A DNA stretch of 64,000 bases from Punica granatum (Eukaryota; Streptophyta; Magnoliopsida; Myrtales; Lythraceae): NCBI RefSeq assembly GCF_007655135.1, contig NC_045132.1, positions 17,312,534-17,376,533 on the forward strand, in the 5' to 3' direction. The position numbers and the translations under genes were made by a program. The notes under the pieces were generated by a model that did not search any database, was not told the origin of the DNA, and saw nothing but the letters and a program-made list of their open reading frames with translations. Below, in pieces: positions 60,942 to 64,000 of the stretch; position 1 is the stretch's first letter; every line of letters begins with the position of its first letter.

Positions 60942-62286
60942 TTTTTTTTTTGCATTGTTCCAATAGACCTTAGGTTTCGACCACCAAGCATGGCCACCCA
61001 TTGAATTGTAATTTCTTTTTCGGTTACAGATAATGATATTCTTACTTTATATGCTAAAACTCCAGTGTCTTTTTTAAATTGATTAATTTTATTCATTATT
61101 ACATATATCTATTAATGTAAAGAAAATAGTACATTAAAAGAATCCCCTCAATGGGAAAAAAAATGTAAAATTTTTCTTTACATTAAATATTTCTTCATCA
61201 TCATTTTCTTCCTTTCTTTTATTGGATATCGAGCATGTCTAAATTTCCAACTAATCTCATAGTCTACGTAAATACCCTGCAAGTTCACATGACATACACT
61301 CTAGGTACAGGCCGTGCAAATGGCCCAAAGATATCTTAATATAGTTTTAATTACTAAGTTTTCGTCTTGCAAATAAAGACATATAGGTGGATATTTGAAT
61401 AGAAAAGGAAGGATAGTTATGTTTGATGTCCAGAAATGCAATTCAGATAATGAGATGCCTCATACTCGAGTTACTATATGTGCTTGCTCTGATACGTCTT
61501 GGTAAATAGATAATTTCCAATACATAATGTTGGATTAGGATTTCCTTGCTCCAAATATTTGATTTTTTTCCCGATTACAATGAATGTTTGTAGCCTGATA
61601 CAATGAAATAAAATCATCATAACTAATAAAGTGGCATGAGTAGTTTCACTAAGTATCAAATAGATAATCCTTTGACTATCAGATGAGTACATACACCATT
61701 GCACTACATCCTTTTTTACTATCCACTTTTTATTGTCACTGGAATATAAAATTTTCCCAAACCAATGTGTGCTATGTATCTTTTTTTAGGGAAATTTACG
61801 GATAAAAGCCTTAAAAATTAGAATTCTAGAAGCTTGTCCTTGAAGGACTTTAATATATTCTCGAACTTTATTATTGCGTTTAAGCATTAAACAGGAATCA
61901 TTGATCAGCATTCTTGAAAAGGCACCCGAAAGTTGATTAATTGTTGAATTATAATTGTAAATATGACTCAATCTAAATAAAGGTTAGCTTTTATCCTCGT
62001 ATTTAAGTTAATTGTAAAGCTAGGGGATTACTTACTTAATTAATTGATTGATTAATTGCTTTTCCTCCCCCCTATTCTATATCCCATAATAAACATGACA
62101 CAGCTATATATGTTGATGCCCCCTCATGGAAATAATTACGTTCTTCATAAGTTTTTTGTTTTTTTATTCCCTATTTTTTCCTCCCACTTTTGATGAAATA
62201 ATTGCATTGATGAAAATTTAGTTATACTTCTTCTGATCACTCTCCACTGTACATCCATTGTGGAAGTTCAGTGGAAAAGCTGTCCC
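60942..62286. other. AT-rich intergenic DNA
   Basis: No gene, RNA or clear repeat was recognised here. All open frames are short and AT-rich. Confidence 0.5.
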
Positions 62287-62490
62287 TTCAGCTATGATAA
62301 GCTCTTGAGAGCAAATCCCCACACATTATCTTATAGGCACTATTTGTACATTAAAAAAAATCATAAGATCAGTAAATGCATGAATTTTCAGCTATGATAA
62401 GCTCTTGAGAGCAAATCCCCACACATTATCTTATAGGCACTATTTGTACATTAAAAAAAATCATAAGATCAGTAAATGCATGAATTTTCA
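62287..62490 (+). repeat. Exact 100-bp tandem duplication
   Basis: 62287-62386 and 62387-62486 appear identical base for base (TTCAGCTATGATAAGCTCTT ... AAATGCATGAATT), with a few further bases of a third unit. Lack of divergence implies a recent event or an assembly artefact. Confidence 0.9.
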
Positions 62491-64000
62491 CAATCCTCTC
62501 TCTTGTGATTGCATTTGATCATTATAAAAAAAAAAGCGCGTGATATATTTACCCCGATTCGAGAACTCGATCTATTTCACTAGTATATATCTGGCAACAG
62601 ATGATGTGCTAATCACGCATACTATAAGAAATTATGATGGTTTCCTTCATACATGCTACCGATTCATATCGAAGCACTTTTGATATTATAAGGTTCTGCA
62701 AGTTACTCCTCAAATAAGCCAAAATAAATGGGAATTTAATACAAAAGAAAAATGACTTTGTGCTAATAAATATGTCACTAATTGCATCACTAAAAGTTAA
62801 TTCCTCTTTTTTAATTTTTTTTTCTATATTTCCTTTTAGAAGGATGGCAATGGAATTTTAAGGGGAAAGGCCCTCCACGTGCATAGTGAAAGAATATATG
62901 TAATGCCAAAGCAATTGTCAAAGTTAAAGAGGGGATAAGTTCATGATTGTAATTATTGTCTCTTGTTGGGCCAGAAGGGTAAAAATCAAAAGTGCCTCCT
63001 CTTTCCCTTTTTTTTTTTGTTTTTTTGTTTTTTTGGTTGCTTTTGGAGAGATTGAGAGAGAGAGAGAGAGGATGAGATTAGAGAAGATAAAAGAGGGAAC
63101 TCTCTCCGCTGGAAAGGGAAGGAAAGGAAAGGTGATGATTCCATATATCAATATCCTTTGTATAGCCACACTCAGTAAACTTAAGCCCCAAAAGTCTCCA
63201 ATGTGGGTGTTGGGTACTAAAACAAAAAATCCCACTCTTTGTCTTCAAGAAAGGACAGTTACATTGTTTGGTATGTCAACAAACATCAAACATCCTAGTA
63301 GTTTGCAGTCTTCCTTAATTCCACCTCTAATAAAATAAATTGTACTAGTATCCTAGCTAGCTAAGACTCGAATCCTTTATTTTGCAGCCACGTGTGAATG
63401 TTCCTTGTTACGGTACTTAGACAAATAAGCATGGGCATATTGGGATTCTTTGTGAAAAATGATTACTTCAGATATAATCACGAAGTTTCAATAAAAGTTC
63501 ATGAAAACTGATACTATGAAAGAAAATAGATTTTAATTAATGAATGCTTGGAAGACCAAAATACTCTTAGACCTCCTCGACCCATTAATAGGTTGTCTAG
63601 GAATAAAAAAAAAGGTTTTAATACAGAATGCACATCCCCGACTGTATCGCCTTATCCCGTCAAAATATTAGAGGATTACATTAATCGGCTCGCCAGGCAA
63701 GTTGACCATCCGATTCGATGGTGATATATCTTATTCTTCAGGGTCAAGAAACAAATTGGATTGTGGTTGCTTATATCTGTGATTGATCTAATTTGATGGA
63801 AGAGGGAGAAAGGAAAAAAAAAAGTAAGAAAAGAGAAAAGATGGGTAAATAAAGAAGCCCATTATATGCTGGAAAAGAAAAGGGAGGGAAGGGAAAGAAT
63901 ATCATCATGCAATGTTTTCTTTTGTCATACTGATGATGTGGTGGGGGCAAATAAGCATTCTCAGTACATGATGAAATCAAAGCACTCCTATCCCATAAAA
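62491..64000. other. Intergenic DNA to the right edge
   Basis: A (T)n/(GA)n tract lies at 63007-63070, followed by purine-rich GGAAAGG repeats (63110-63132). The overlapping open frames at 62924-63338 come from this low-complexity DNA. No gene is supported up to the window end. Confidence 0.5.

Overview
The window is plant nuclear DNA, most likely from a woody eudicot. It has intron-rich genes with GT-AG splice sites, AT-rich intergenic DNA full of small inverted-repeat elements, LTR retrotransposons, and plant-only gene types (group VII ERF, PR-10/Bet v 1, CH-domain kinesin-14). Genus or species cannot be fixed from the sequence alone.

Five intact-looking genes were resolved to exon level by following reading frame and splice sites. 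They are an ERF-VII transcription factor (9781-10740, +, 2 exons, 291 aa), ribosomal protein eL19 (15744-17446, +, 5 exons, 207 aa), mitochondrial fumarate hydratase (20260-25884, -, 17 exons, 497 aa), a PR-10/Bet v 1 family protein (44584-45174, -, 2 exons, 160 aa) and a calponin-homology-domain kinesin-14 (47402-54987, -, 19 exons, 1004 aa). They are unrelated housekeeping, stress and cytoskeletal genes with separate promoters, and nothing suggests they act together.

Layout: 1-2123 is the end of a large LTR-like element on the minus strand, cut by the window edge. 2124-9780 is intergenic DNA with a hairpin MITE and a degraded gypsy-type transposon gene (about 6700-8700). 9781-26100 holds ERF, eL19 and fumarase, separated by MITEs and a LINE-type RNase H fragment. 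26100-30716 is repeat-rich.

30717-41437 is the most instructive part, a three-layer stack. A dead HBS1-like gene fragment (exon 1 at 41350-41437; exon 2 present twice at 30717-31105) is split by an old Ty1/copia element (31141-41073). The right LTR of that copia is itself split by a 4949-bp TG...CA element (36028-40976) flanked by a perfect GAAAC duplication. This last element has no recognisable retrotransposon protein and looks like a giant solo LTR. Its first bases resemble the end of the 1-2123 element, so the two probably belong to one family.

41440-47400 carries the PR-10 gene among AT-rich DNA and MITEs. 47402-55010 is the kinesin, whose motor domain is interrupted by a U12-type intron with AT-AC ends. 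55010-64000 is gene-poor AT-rich DNA with a long-TIR element and an exact 100-bp tandem duplication.

No CRISPR array, tRNA, rRNA or prokaryotic-type system was seen, and I found no clear case for a wholly new biological system. The strongest unusual signals are the AT-AC intron, the nested insertion stack and the pair of giant LTR-like elements.
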